Assembly: GCA_020438355.1 (NCBI GenBank)
Contig: JAGQUT010000003.1
Span: 20,316-84,315, forward strand
DNA: 64,000 nucleotides
Direction: 5' to 3'
Source: Solirubrobacterales bacterium
Lineage (GTDB): Bacteria; Actinomycetota; Thermoleophilia; Solirubrobacterales; 70-9
The number at the start of each line of letters is the position of its first letter. Within the stretch, counting starts at the first letter, position 1. The translations under genes were made by a program, and so were the position numbers. The notes under the pieces were generated by a model. That model searched no databases. It was not told the DNA's origin and worked only from the letters and a program-made list of their open reading frames with translations. This document shows positions 50,818 through 59,826 of the stretch, piece by piece.

Positions 50818-53326
50818 GGAGCGTTCCTCCCGACTCGGCGAGGGCGTCGATAATCGCCTGCCAGACCGGCTCGATTTCCTCGTCGCTCAGGGTCCTGTCC
50901 GGAGCCCTGAAGCGAAGCCGCAGGGCAAGGCTCTTCTGACCCTCCCCGACACCCTCGCCGCTGTACACATCGAAAACGCTGACCGAGGTCAGGAGCTCGC
51001 CACCGGCTTCCTCAACCGTGTCGACGACCCGGGCCGCGTGGGTCCCTTCGTCGACCAGCACCGCAAGGTCACGATCGACTGGCGGGAACTGGGTGAAATC
51101 GGCGTAGGACTCCTCGCCGACCTTCGAGGATTCGAGAAGGTCGGCCAGGGCGATCTCGAAAGCGACCGCGCCTTCCAGGTCGTACTCGGCAGCTACTGAG
51201 GGATGAACCTCGCCAATCCAGCCGATCGGCCTGCCATCAAGAACCACCGGACCTGACTTGCCGGGATGGAGAAACGGCTCGGCAGGGATTCCCGGCACCT
51301 GCTCGACAGTCACCGAGGTTCCCAGGCCTCCCGCGAGGTGTTCGAGGACACCCTTCAGGGCGAAGAAGTCGGTCGCACCGCTCTCGCCCCGCCATGAAGC
51401 CGGGTCGATCGGGCCAACCATCACGGCACAGAGATGCTGTGGCTCGTTCGAAGGCGGGCGGGTGTTGCCGGGGAAGTCTCCGCCGAGCGGACCGGGGCCG
51501 AACTCGCCCGCGGGCAGGTAGACCCGGCCGGACTCGAACAGTGCCACCCGGTCTGCCCCGCGCGCGAGATTCCGCTGGGCTGCTCCGAGAACCGATCCGA
51601 GCAGGATCGTCCTCATCACTGACTGGTCTTCCGAGAGCGGATTGGCCAGCCTGACGGTGCTCGACCTGGGGTCTTCCTCCGCTAGCCTCAGCCGATCCGT
51701 CTCGGCTGGATCGGTGAAACTCCAGCCAACCATCTCGTCAAAGCCGGACTCCCGCAGCGAGTCCTCCGCCCGGCGCTGAAGAGCCTGCTGACGGCTGAGC
51801 CCGCCAGGACGGCCGGCGCCAGACGGCAGGGTCGCGGGAAGGTTCCGGTCGAGGTCGCTGATCCTTCCCACTTCCTCGACCAGGTCGATCTCGCGGGTCA
51901 CATCGAAGAACCGGTCCGGAGGGACCGAGACCAGCAGGTCCTCCCCGTCACGTTCAACTCCGAAACCAAGCATGGTGAGCGCTTCGGCCTGGCGGTCAGT
52001 ACTTATTGCCATGCCGAGGACCCGTTCCACGCGCCCTGACCTGAGTCGGATCGGCTTCTCCAAAGGCGGGGTGGCTGCGACGTCGACCAGGCCGGTCATC
52101 GGAGTGGCGCCACAGATCTCGACCATCAGCCGCGCCGCGACCGCCTGGGCCCGAAGGGTCAGGTCGGGATGAAGCTGCTTCTCGAAGCGAGCCGACGCCT
52201 CGGAACGCAACCCGAGGTCACGGGAAGTCCTGAGAACGTTCGGTCCGTTCCAGTTCGCCGCCTCCATCAGGACCGTGGTTGTCGACTCGGAGACCTCGGA
52301 GACCGATCCGCCCATCATTCCGCCGATTCCGGCGAGCCCGTTGCGATCGGCGACCGCGACCATCCGGTCGTTCAACTCGTATTCGCTGCCGTCCAGCGCC
52401 GCGACCTTTTCACCATTCTCGGCCCGCCGGATGATCAGCTCGCCCTCCGGAACCAGGTCCAGGTCGTAGGCGTGCATCGGCTGGCCGGTAAGCCACATCA
52501 CGTAGTTGGTGATGTCCACGACATTGGAGATCGGCCGCATACCGGCCGCGATCAGGCGTGCCTTCAGCCAGAGCGGCGAAGGGCCCACTTTAACGTCTGT
52601 GTAGCCACGCGCGGTGAACCGGGGGCACAGGTCATCGTCCTGTACGACGATCCTGACCCGGTCGGCCGTGCTCTCCTCCCCGACCGGATCGTCCAGACGG
52701 TCGATTTCGTCTGGCTCGGATGCGAGGCCCGGCCCGATCGGACCGCCATCCCACGGTGGCGCTGCCAGTCCGGCCCCGCTGATCGCGTGTGCCTCCCGGG
52801 CGACACCGTAGATGCCGAAGCAGTCGGTGCGGTTCGGGGTCACCTCGAGTTCGAGCACCGGCTCGGCCAGGGGCAGGAGCTCGACCGCCGGGGTTCCGGG
52901 CGCAGGCCCGTCGCCGAGAACGAGGATCCCGTCATGGCCCTCGCCAAGTTCGAGTTCCCGTTCGGAGCAGATCATTCCGTTCGATTCGACGCCGCGAAGT
53001 TTGGCCTGCTTGATCTTCATGCCGCCGGGCATGACCGCGCCGGGCAGGGCGACAACCACGGTCTGCCCCGCGGCAACGTTCGGCGCGCCGCAGACGATGG
53101 TCCGCTCACCGTCGCCGGTGTCGACCTGACAGACGTTCAGGCGGTCGGCGTCAGGGTGCTTTTCGACTTCGAGCACTTTGCCGATCACGAAGCGTTCGGC
53201 CGAAGGCGGCCCCAGGGTGACGACCCTCTCGACCTCGGTGCCGGTCATCGCCATTTTCTCGGCGAGCACCCGGGGTTCAAGGCCCGGGTCGCAGTAGTCG
53301 GCCATCCATTCGTAAGGGACTCTCAT
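50810..53326 (-). CDS. pheT: Phenylalanyl-tRNA synthetase beta subunit
   Basis: 838 residues, full length. Domain order: N-terminal helix, EMAP-type tRNA-binding OB domain (about residues 40-155, VGxVLEVEKHPDADRLNVCQV-like), B3/B4 editing region with the MRPISNVVDITNYVMWLTGQPMHAYD block, B5 DNA-binding-like domain, catalytic-like core and a C-terminal FDX-ACB domain (FTQFPPVDRDLAVLVDE). ATG overlaps the pheS stop by four bases. Confidence 0.97.
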   Translation of the reverse strand: MRVPYEWMADYCDPGLEPRVLAEKMAMTGTEVERVVTLGPPSAERFVIGKVLEVEKHPDADRLNVCQVDTGDGERTIVCGAPNVAAGQTVVVALPGAVMPGGMKIKQAKLRGVESNGMICSERELELGEGHDGILVLGDGPAPGTPAVELLPLAEPVLELEVTPNRTDCFGIYGVAREAHAISGAGLAAPPWDGGPIGPGLASEPDEIDRLDDPVGEESTADRVRIVVQDDDLCPRFTARGYTDVKVGPSPLWLKARLIAAGMRPISNVVDITNYVMWLTGQPMHAYDLDLVPEGELIIRRAENGEKVAALDGSEYELNDRMVAVADRNGLAGIGGMMGGSVSEVSESTTTVLMEAANWNGPNVLRTSRDLGLRSEASARFEKQLHPDLTLRAQAVAARLMVEICGATPMTGLVDVAATPPLEKPIRLRSGRVERVLGMAISTDRQAEALTMLGFGVERDGEDLLVSVPPDRFFDVTREIDLVEEVGRISDLDRNLPATLPSGAGRPGGLSRQQALQRRAEDSLRESGFDEMVGWSFTDPAETDRLRLAEEDPRSSTVRLANPLSEDQSVMRTILLGSVLGAAQRNLARGADRVALFESGRVYLPAGEFGPGPLGGDFPGNTRPPSNEPQHLCAVMVGPIDPASWRGESGATDFFALKGVLEHLAGGLGTSVTVEQVPGIPAEPFLHPGKSGPVVLDGRPIGWIGEVHPSVAAEYDLEGAVAFEIALADLLESSKVGEESYADFTQFPPVDRDLAVLVDEGTHAARVVDTVEEAGGELLTSVSVFDVYSGEGVGEGQKSLALRLRFRAPDRTLSDEEIEPVWQAIIDALAESGGTLRG

Positions 53327-54390
53327 GAGAACTGCTCCAGCATTCGTACGTCGTTGTCGAAGAAGAGGCGCAGGTCCCCAACCCCGTGCCTGAGCATCGC
53401 GATCCTTTCGATCCCGAACCCGAAGGCAAAACCGGTCACCGAATCGGGGTCGTATCCAGCGTCAGCCACGAAGCCGAAAACGTTCGGGTCGACCATGCCC
53501 GCGCCGCCAAGCTCGATCCAGCCGATTCCCTTGCAGAGGCCGCAACGCGAGCCGTCCTCGAGCGATCCCGACCCTCCACAGCGGAAGCAGGAGACGTCGA
53601 ACTCGACCGAGGGCTCGGTGAACGGGAAGAAGTGCGGGCGCATCCGGATCTCCCGGTCGGGACCGAAGATCTCCCGGAGCATCGCCAGCAGCGTTCCCTT
53701 CAGGTCGGCGAGGGTGATTCCCTCACCGACAGCCAGGCCTTCGACCTGATGGAACATCGGACTGTGCGTCGCATCGGAGTCGCGACGGTAAGTCTTGCCG
53801 GGGACGATCATGAAGAGGGGCGGCGGGGCCGCTTCCATCGCCCTCACCTGCATCGGTGAAGTATGCGTCCTGAGAAGCACCTGTTCGACGTGCCGCTCAT
53901 CCTCGACGTAGAAGGTGTCCTGGAGCATCCGGGCCGGGTGACCCTCGGGATGGTTCAGGGCGGTGAAGTTGTAGTAGTCGTGTTCGACCTCGGGGCCTTC
54001 CATCACCTGGTATCCAAGGCCGATCATCACGTCCTCGATCAGCCTTCTTGTCCGGGTGATCGGGTGGATGTGCCCGACAGCACGGGCAGGAGATCCGGGA
54101 AGGGTCACATCGATGCGGTCCTCGGCCAGCGTCTTCTCGAGCTCCGCGTTGTTCAGTCCCTCGACCTTGGACTCGATCGCGGCCTCGAGGGCTTTCCTCA
54201 CCTTGTTGCCGGTGCCCCCGACCGGACCCCTCTGCTCGGCAGGCAGATCAGCGATTCCACGGAGAATCCCCGTCAACTCGGCTTTGCGCCCGAGATACCG
54301 GACTCTCACCTCTTCGAGCTCAGCCGCCGTTCCGGCTGCCTCAACCTCCGCCATTCCCTCGAGCTGGATTTCCTCTATCCGTTCAACCAT
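53323..54390 (-). CDS. pheS: Phenylalanyl-tRNA synthetase alpha subunit
   Basis: Class II catalytic subunit, 355 residues. N-terminal coiled coil, then HPITRTRRLIEDVMIGLGYQ (motif 1 region, shown in part), the TSPMQVRAMEA and KTYRRDSDATHSPMFHQVEG motif 2, and motif 3 GFAFGFGIERIAML. The HPHFFPFTEPSVEFD-type strand is present. ATG 54390. Confidence 0.97.
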   Translation of the reverse strand: MVERIEEIQLEGMAEVEAAGTAAELEEVRVRYLGRKAELTGILRGIADLPAEQRGPVGGTGNKVRKALEAAIESKVEGLNNAELEKTLAEDRIDVTLPGSPARAVGHIHPITRTRRLIEDVMIGLGYQVMEGPEVEHDYYNFTALNHPEGHPARMLQDTFYVEDERHVEQVLLRTHTSPMQVRAMEAAPPPLFMIVPGKTYRRDSDATHSPMFHQVEGLAVGEGITLADLKGTLLAMLREIFGPDREIRMRPHFFPFTEPSVEFDVSCFRCGGSGSLEDGSRCGLCKGIGWIELGGAGMVDPNVFGFVADAGYDPDSVTGFAFGFGIERIAMLRHGVGDLRLFFDNDVRMLEQFS

Positions 54391-54426
54391 TTCTTTCCCG
54401 GTTCAGATTCCTGATCTTCCTCTAAT

Positions 54427-55143
54427 TCAAGCGCCCTGCGCGGCCGGAGAAGCTATCCGCTCGCAGGCGATGGCCGCCGCGGCCGCAACATTCAGTGACT
54501 GCGCCCCACCCGGACGCTGGGGGATCGTCCAGGTGATCCCGCATTCCTTCAATACGGCATCGGAAAGCCCTTCGCGCTCCGAGCCCAGGCAGAGTGTCGC
54601 CGGACCTTCAATCCTTCCAGGCAGGTCACCGCCTTCCGGAACGGTGGCGATCCTCGGTGGAGGCGTGGCCCCGATCTCGGCCCGCGCCACCGGCTGGGTG
54701 AAGATCGAACCCATGCTGGCCCTGACGGCAATCGCGGAGAAGGGATCCGCGCTGCCGGGGCCGAGCACGACCGTGCCACCGACCAGGGCATCCGCCGTGC
54801 GGATGATCGTTCCGATGTTGCCGGGGTCCGAGACGCCGTCCAGAAAGAGGCACTTGTCAGCGGTTAGCAGTTCGGGCACCGCCCAGATTTCGCTCCAGAT
54901 ACCGATCACCCTGGTTCCCGAGGCGAGGATCGCGACTTCGTCGAGGAGCCCTGGTTCGACCTGCTCGCCGGGTATGTCGCTGTCCGGGTGCACCAGCATT
55001 CCAACCGGTTCATGGCCGGCGTTCAGGCCGGCCATAGCCAGGTCCTCGCCTTCGGTCACGAACATTCCCATCTTCCGGCGATGCTTCTTCTGGCCGAGCT
55101 TGCGGACCAGTTTCAGTTTCTCGTTGTCTTTGCTGGTAATCAC
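54427..55143 (-). CDS. TrmH/SpoU-family RNA methyltransferase
   Basis: SPOUT-fold 2'-O-ribose methyltransferase, 238 residues from the GTG at 55143 (CAAGGA upstream); a TTG at 55176 is an alternative. The substrate-binding N-domain starts with SKDNEKLKLVRKLGQKKHR. The three SPOUT motifs are DPGNIGTIIRTADA, LGSEREGLSD and SLNVAAAAAI, forming the SAM knot. Target, rRNA or tRNA, cannot be told. Such genes often sit between rplT and pheS, as here. Confidence 0.93.
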   Translation of the reverse strand: MITSKDNEKLKLVRKLGQKKHRRKMGMFVTEGEDLAMAGLNAGHEPVGMLVHPDSDIPGEQVEPGLLDEVAILASGTRVIGIWSEIWAVPELLTADKCLFLDGVSDPGNIGTIIRTADALVGGTVVLGPGSADPFSAIAVRASMGSIFTQPVARAEIGATPPPRIATVPEGGDLPGRIEGPATLCLGSEREGLSDAVLKECGITWTIPQRPGGAQSLNVAAAAAIACERIASPAAQGA

Positions 55144-55176
55144 GTTCTGGAATCCTTGATCCGGCTCCCGAAACAA

Positions 55177-55212
55177 AAAAGGGCGGCTCGCACTCGCGAA
55201 GCCGCCCGGTGG
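55177..55212 (-). terminator. Intrinsic terminator after rplT
   Basis: On the minus strand a GGGCGGCTT...AGCCGCCC stem (about 55183-55209) followed by six T residues. Ends the rpmI-rplT transcript before the methyltransferase gene. Confidence 0.85.
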
Positions 55213-55233
55213 GTTCGAGGTGCCGTCAGCGCA

Positions 55234-55593
55234 CTAGGCGGCGGCACCCTCCCGGGCGATCTCGACAAATCGGCGAAAGTCCTCACGGTCATTGACCGCG
55301 ATGTCGGCGAGCATCTTCCTGTTGACCTCGACCCCTGCGGCGCTGAGGCCGTGCATCAGCTCCGAGTAGCTCATGCCCTCGAGCCTGGCGGCAGCGTTGA
55401 TGCGGGTGATCCAGAGGCGGCGGAACTCGCGCTTGCGAACGCGACGATCGCGGTAGGCGTAAGCGCCCGACCGCATGACCTGTTCCTTGGCCAGCTTGTA
55501 AGAGGAATTCTTGCGGCCGTAGTATCCCTTGGCCTCTTCAAGTACCTTGCGCCGCTTCTTGCGGGCGTTTACCGAGCGCTTCACGCGAGCCAT
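55234..55593 (-). CDS. rplT: Ribosomal protein bL20
   Basis: Large-subunit protein, 119 residues. Arginine-lysine-rich N-terminal helix starting [15 protein letters not shown], then [38 protein letters not shown] and YSELMHGL as usual. ATG overlaps the rpmI stop by one base (TAATG). Confidence 0.98.
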   Translation of the reverse strand: MARVKRSVNARKKRRKVLEEAKGYYGRKNSSYKLAKEQVMRSGAYAYRDRRVRKREFRRLWITRINAAARLEGMSYSELMHGLSAAGVEVNRKMLADIAVNDREDFRRFVEIAREGAAA

Positions 55594-55790
55594 TACTTGC
55601 CTCCCAGAAGCTTGTTCACACGAGGGGCATCGCTTTCGCTGATGTGGGCAGGCTTGCCCATGTTGCGTTTGCGCTTGGGGGACTTCTTTTCCAGAATGTG
55701 GCTGGAGTACGCATGCCGCCCGCGCAGCTTGCCCTTGGCCGAGCGCTTGAAGCGCTTCTTGGCCCCTGAGTGTGTCTTCATCTTCGGCAT
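55593..55790 (-). CDS. rpmI: Ribosomal protein bL35
   Basis: 65 residues from ATG 55790. [15 protein letters not shown] and the [13 protein letters not shown] segment are diagnostic. Normally cotranscribed from infC, but here an opposite-strand wecB lies between, so rpmI-rplT must use their own promoter within 55791-55914; I do not see an obvious one. Confidence 0.98.
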   Translation of the reverse strand: MPKMKTHSGAKKRFKRSAKGKLRGRHAYSSHILEKKSPKRKRNMGKPAHISESDAPRVNKLLGGK

Positions 55791-55902
55791 GAGCCGGAAC
55801 ATTCAATCAAAATCTTCGTCCTACCGCCTTTCCGCCCTGCAAAACGGGTGATTTCCAGCGCGAAAGGGCTGGATCAGGTCACTTTCGGCCCGACTGCGCC
55901 GG

Positions 55903-55908
55903 TACGCT
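55903..55908 (+). promoter_or_regulatory. -10 box of wecB
   Basis: TACGCT, six bases before the ATG of wecB; leaderless arrangement. Confidence 0.5.
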
Positions 55909-55914
55909 GCCCCG

Positions 55915-57021
55915 ATGCGGATCGTCCACGTTCTTGGAACCAGGCCCAACTTCGTGAAGATGGCGCCCCTGATCGCGGCGATCGGCCGTCGCATGCCGGA
56001 CGCGGAGCAGACCATCGTCCATACGGGCCAGCACTACGACCGTCTGATGAGCGAGATCTTCTTCGAGCAGCTCGGTGTGCCTGCCCCCGATCACATGCTC
56101 GAGGTCGGTTCAGGCAGCCACGCCCAGCAGACCGCCAAGGTGATGGAAAGGCTCGAGCCACTGCTGGTCGAGGACAGGCCCGACCTCGTCGTAGTCCCCG
56201 GTGACGTCAACTCCACCGTGGCAGCGGCGCTGACCGCGGTGAAACTGGACATACCGGTCGCCCATCTCGAGTCCGGCCTCCGCAGCCACGACCGGACGAT
56301 GCCGGAGGAAATAAACCGGATCGTTACCGACCAGATCAGCGACATCCTCTGGGTTCACAGCGAGGAAGCGATCCGCAATCTGGAGCTTGAAGGGATTCCG
56401 GCAGAGCGCGCCCACTTCGTCGGCAACACGATGATCGACAGCCTGGTCGCCCTCCAGGATCGCTTCAGGCCGCTGGGAGCCTGCCGGGAGTTCGGTCTGG
56501 AGCCGGGCTCCTACCTGCTGGTCACCCTTCACCGTCCGGCCCTTGTCGATGGCCCGCTCCTGTTCGACGCAATCGCCGCCCTGAACCAGGTTTCGACGGA
56601 GATGCCGATCCTCTTCCCGGTTCACCCCCGCACCCGGGCCCGGCTCGCCGGCAACGCGGAGCTCGCGGAGAACCTCCATCTGGTCGATCCCGCCGGCTAC
56701 CTGGAGTTCCTGTCCCTGGAAGCAGATGCGGGCGCGGTGCTGACCGACTCGGGCGGAATCCAGGAAGAGACCAGCTACCTGGGAGTGCCCTGCTTCACCC
56801 TTCGCGACAACACCGAGCGGCCGGTCACGATCGAGCTCGGCACCAACGTGCTCCTGGGGCTCGACCCGGCCCGGATCACCGAGATCCCCGTAATCGTCGC
56901 CAGCCAGGAGCGCGCAGTCGCCGGGGTATCCGCGCCGCCGGAGCCCCCACCGCTCTGGGACGGCCACGCAGCAGAGCGAATCGCCGACCTGCTGGCGGCT
57001 CAGGGCGGAAGTTCAGTCTGA
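55915..57021 (+). CDS. wecB: UDP-N-acetylglucosamine 2-epimerase (non-hydrolysing)
   Basis: GT-B-fold enzyme of 368 residues interconverting UDP-GlcNAc and UDP-ManNAc for cell-envelope polymers. Conserved segments: GTRPNFVKMAPL, HTGQHYD, VPGDVNST, HLESGLRS, PEEINR, GNTMID, PVHPRTRAR, DSGGIQEETSYLGVPC and RPVTIELGTN. It is encoded opposite to, and inside, the usual infC-rpmI-rplT gene order, and its 3' end overlaps infC by nine bases. No UDP-ManNAc dehydrogenase or transferase is adjacent. Confidence 0.94.
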   Translation: MRIVHVLGTRPNFVKMAPLIAAIGRRMPDAEQTIVHTGQHYDRLMSEIFFEQLGVPAPDHMLEVGSGSHAQQTAKVMERLEPLLVEDRPDLVVVPGDVNSTVAAALTAVKLDIPVAHLESGLRSHDRTMPEEINRIVTDQISDILWVHSEEAIRNLELEGIPAERAHFVGNTMIDSLVALQDRFRPLGACREFGLEPGSYLLVTLHRPALVDGPLLFDAIAALNQVSTEMPILFPVHPRTRARLAGNAELAENLHLVDPAGYLEFLSLEADAGAVLTDSGGIQEETSYLGVPCFTLRDNTERPVTIELGTNVLLGLDPARITEIPVIVASQERAVAGVSAPPEPPPLWDGHAAERIADLLAAQGGSSV

Positions 57022-57792
57022 AGATCCGGCTGATTCTTCAGCCGGGGCGGCGTCTTCGGCCGGGGTTCCCGGCTCTGTGTCCGGGGCCACCGCGTTCGGG
57101 TGGTCCGGTATCGCATCCGGGGCTACTGCGTTGGGGTGATCGGGCACGGCTTGTGGATGATCGTTGGCCGGAGCCTCGTCGTCGCGATGCTTCGACTTCT
57201 TGCTCTTCTTCGCGGCCTTGTCAGCTTCCGCTTCACGGCTTGCTTCCTTGGAAGGACCGAGCAACATGCTCATGTTGCGGCCTTCCTGAAGCGGCTTCGA
57301 TTCGATCACCGCGAGATCCTCGCCGAGATCCTCGTAGAGCCGGTAGAGCAGGTCGCGGCCACGCTCGGGGTGGGCCTGCTCACGACCCCGGAACATGATC
57401 GTCACCTTGACCTTGTCGCCCGACTTGAGGAAGCGGCTCACATGCCCCTTCTTCGTGTTGTAGTCGTTGTCGGCGATCTTCGGCCGCAGCTTGATTTCCC
57501 GGATGTTCACCTGGGTCTGGTGCTTTCGGGCGGCCTTCTGCTTCTGTTCCTGCTCGTACTTGTACTTCGAGTAATCGAGCAGCCTGCAGACAGGCGGCTT
57601 CGCGCCGGCCGCAACCTCGACCAGGTCGAGCTCCGCCTCGCGGGCCATCTGCCGGGCCTGGTCGGTATCGACGATGCCGACCTGCTCCCCGTCAGCTCCG
57701 ATGAGCCTGACCTTGGGCACGCGAATTCGCTCGTTGATACGAGTGTTGTCCCGTTCAGGGGGACGCCGGTCAAACCTGCGCGGAATCGGCAC
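57013..57792 (-). CDS. infC: Translation initiation factor IF-3 with C-terminal repeat tail
   Basis: 259 residues. Residues 15-180 are standard IF-3: INERIRVPKVRLIG N-domain, lysine-rich linker, then IREIKLRPKI, NTKKGHVSRFLKSGDKVKV and the RNMSMLLGP end. Beyond residue 181 there is a 79-residue extension: a Lys/Ala/Glu-rich stretch, then DHPQAV, two copies of DHPNAVAPD (218-226, 230-238) and an acidic Ala/Glu/Ser end. Tails occur in other actinobacterial IF-3 proteins, but the HPNAVAPD repeat is notable. GTG start without a clear ribosome site; TTGACA lies at 57891-57896 (minus) in the thrS end. Confidence 0.95.
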   Translation of the reverse strand: MPIPRRFDRRPPERDNTRINERIRVPKVRLIGADGEQVGIVDTDQARQMAREAELDLVEVAAGAKPPVCRLLDYSKYKYEQEQKQKAARKHQTQVNIREIKLRPKIADNDYNTKKGHVSRFLKSGDKVKVTIMFRGREQAHPERGRDLLYRLYEDLGEDLAVIESKPLQEGRNMSMLLGPSKEASREAEADKAAKKSKKSKHRDDEAPANDHPQAVPDHPNAVAPDAIPDHPNAVAPDTEPGTPAEDAAPAEESAGSSD

Positions 57793-57885
57793 TAGCTAAA
57801 GACCAAGGGGCAGATCAAGCGGACAAGAAACGGGTAGGCGAGCACGCGGGCGCATCGGGGCGCGAGTTCTTTTTCGTGCGTCGAA

Positions 57886-59808
57886 TCAACTGTCAAGCAG
57901 CATACAGAACTTTCCGACACTCATCGAACCGAGCTCCCCGTCCTCATGGGATCGGACCGACACCTCACCGGCTTCCATCTCCCGGTCCCCCACCACCAGC
58001 ATGTATGGGAAACGGCCGAGTTCGGCGGCCCTGATCTTCTTGCCGACAGATTCGGATCTTTCTTCCACGGAGACCCTCGCGCCACTCGCGAGCAGGTCCT
58101 CGGCGATCTGCCGGGCGTACTCGAGGTGCTTGTCCGAGACCGGCACGATCCGGGCCTGAACCGGCGCCAGCCAGGACGGGAACCGCCCGGCGTAATGCTC
58201 GATCAGGATTCCGGCGAACCTCTCCATCGAACCGAGCAGGGCCCGGTGGATCATCACTGGGCGTTCCTGACCGTCCTCGGAGTCCGTGTAGGTGAGCCCG
58301 AAGCGCTCGGGCATCTGGAAGTCGAGCTGGCAGGTCCCGAGCTGCCACGAGCGGCCAAGGGCATCGGTCACGTGGAAATCGATCTTCGGTCCGTAGAAGG
58401 CGCCATCGCCGGGGTTGACCGTGTATTCACGACCCTGCGAGTCGAGGGCGCTTTTCAGCATGGATTCCGCCTTCTCCCAAAGCTCGTCGCTGCCGAGAGA
58501 CTTCTCGGGGCGGGTCGAGAGTTCGACGTGGACGTCTTCAAACCCGAACCGGGCGTATAGCTCGTCGATCGCCTCGCAGATCTCGGACACCTCGGACTCG
58601 ACCTGGTCGATCGTGCAGTAGACATGAGCGTCATCCTGGGTGAAGGCGCGCACCCTGAGGAGACCGTGTAGCACTCCCTCGCGCTCGTTTCGGGTGACCC
58701 GGCCGAACTCGGCCAAACGGAGAGGCAGGTCGCGGTAGGAGTGCCGCTGGGAGCCGTAGACGAGGCAGCAGCCGGGGCAGTTCATGGGCCGCAGGGCGTA
58801 TCGCCGCTCGTCGACCTCCATGAAGTACATGTCGTCCTTGTAGTTGTCCCAGTGACCCGAGCGGTGCCAGAGCTCCTCGTCCATCACCTGGGGTGTCGCG
58901 ATTTCCTTGTAACCCCGCCGGGTGAGCTGCTGGCGGACTTCCTTCTCGATCAGCCGGAGGAGGACGGTGCCGTTAGGCAGCCAGAACGGCATCCCGGGCG
59001 CCTCGTCGCGAAGCATGAAGAGATCCAGCTCGGGACCCAGCCGGCGGTGGTCACGGGCCTTGGCCTGCTCGATTCTCTCCAGGTGTTCGGCCAGGTCCTC
59101 CTTGGAGAAAAAGGCTGTGCCGTAGATCCGGGTGAGCATCTGGCGGTTCTCGTCACCCCGCCAGTACGCGCCGGCAACCGAGTTCAGCTTGATCGCCTTG
59201 ATCCGCTTGGTCCCGGGGCCGTGCGGTCCCCGGCAGAGGTCTTCGAAAGGTCCGTTCCGGTACAGAGAGACGGTCTCGGCACCCTCGTTCGTGATCAGGT
59301 CCTCGATCAGCTCGACCTTGTAATCCTCCCCCATGTCGCGGAAGATCTCGATCGCCTCGGCTACGGGCAGGTCGCGACGTTCGAAGGTCTCGTCGGCCTT
59401 GATGTGGCGACGCATCGCATCCTCGATGGCCGGCAGTTCGGCCTCGGTGATCTTGACATCTTCAGGGAATTCGAAGTCGTAGTAGAAGCCGTTGTCGATT
59501 GCCGGCCCGATCGTGACCTTGGTCCCGGGGTAGAGCTCCTGAACGGCGGTCGCCATGACGTGGGCGGCATCGTGCCGGATCACCTCGAGACCTTCCGGAT
59601 CCCGACTGGTGATGATCGAGATTTCTTCCCCGTCGGCGACCGGGGCGCTCAGGTCCCGGATCTCTTCTCCGACTTTCAACGCGAGCGCGGCCCGGGCCAG
59701 CCCCTCGCCGATCGCCAGGGCTGCGTCCTTGCCCGTCGCACCGGCCGCCAGCTCGAGCGGGGTGCCATCGGGCAGAGTGACGGTTATCTGACTTGAATCC
59801 ACTGGCAT
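57886..59808 (-). CDS. thrS: Threonyl-tRNA synthetase
   Basis: Class II synthetase of 640 residues. TGS domain at about 7-68, editing domain with HDAAHVMATAVQELYP (about 79-95), then the catalytic core with zinc-binding cysteine in RPMNCPGCCLVY, motif 2 RNEREGVLHGLLRVRAFTQDDAH-type segment, and the C-terminal anticodon domain. ATG at 59808 has TACGAT six bases upstream, a leaderless layout. It precedes infC, the common thrS-infC order. Confidence 0.97.
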   Translation of the reverse strand: MPVDSSQITVTLPDGTPLELAAGATGKDAALAIGEGLARAALALKVGEEIRDLSAPVADGEEISIITSRDPEGLEVIRHDAAHVMATAVQELYPGTKVTIGPAIDNGFYYDFEFPEDVKITEAELPAIEDAMRRHIKADETFERRDLPVAEAIEIFRDMGEDYKVELIEDLITNEGAETVSLYRNGPFEDLCRGPHGPGTKRIKAIKLNSVAGAYWRGDENRQMLTRIYGTAFFSKEDLAEHLERIEQAKARDHRRLGPELDLFMLRDEAPGMPFWLPNGTVLLRLIEKEVRQQLTRRGYKEIATPQVMDEELWHRSGHWDNYKDDMYFMEVDERRYALRPMNCPGCCLVYGSQRHSYRDLPLRLAEFGRVTRNEREGVLHGLLRVRAFTQDDAHVYCTIDQVESEVSEICEAIDELYARFGFEDVHVELSTRPEKSLGSDELWEKAESMLKSALDSQGREYTVNPGDGAFYGPKIDFHVTDALGRSWQLGTCQLDFQMPERFGLTYTDSEDGQERPVMIHRALLGSMERFAGILIEHYAGRFPSWLAPVQARIVPVSDKHLEYARQIAEDLLASGARVSVEERSESVGKKIRAAELGRFPYMLVVGDREMEAGEVSVRSHEDGELGSMSVGKFCMLLDS

Positions 59809-59814
59809 CGGGCC

Positions 59815-59820
59815 ATCGTA
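59815..59820 (-). promoter_or_regulatory. -10 box of thrS
   Basis: TACGAT on the minus strand, six bases before the thrS ATG. The gap to the preceding esterase gene is only 18 bases. No T-box-like leader exists. Confidence 0.55.
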
Positions 59821-59826
59821 GAGGGA

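Noticed and set aside
52169..53749. Large plus-strand open frame opposite pheT and pheS
   Set aside because: Shadow frame; no domain, no ribosome site, and both phe genes match along their full length.
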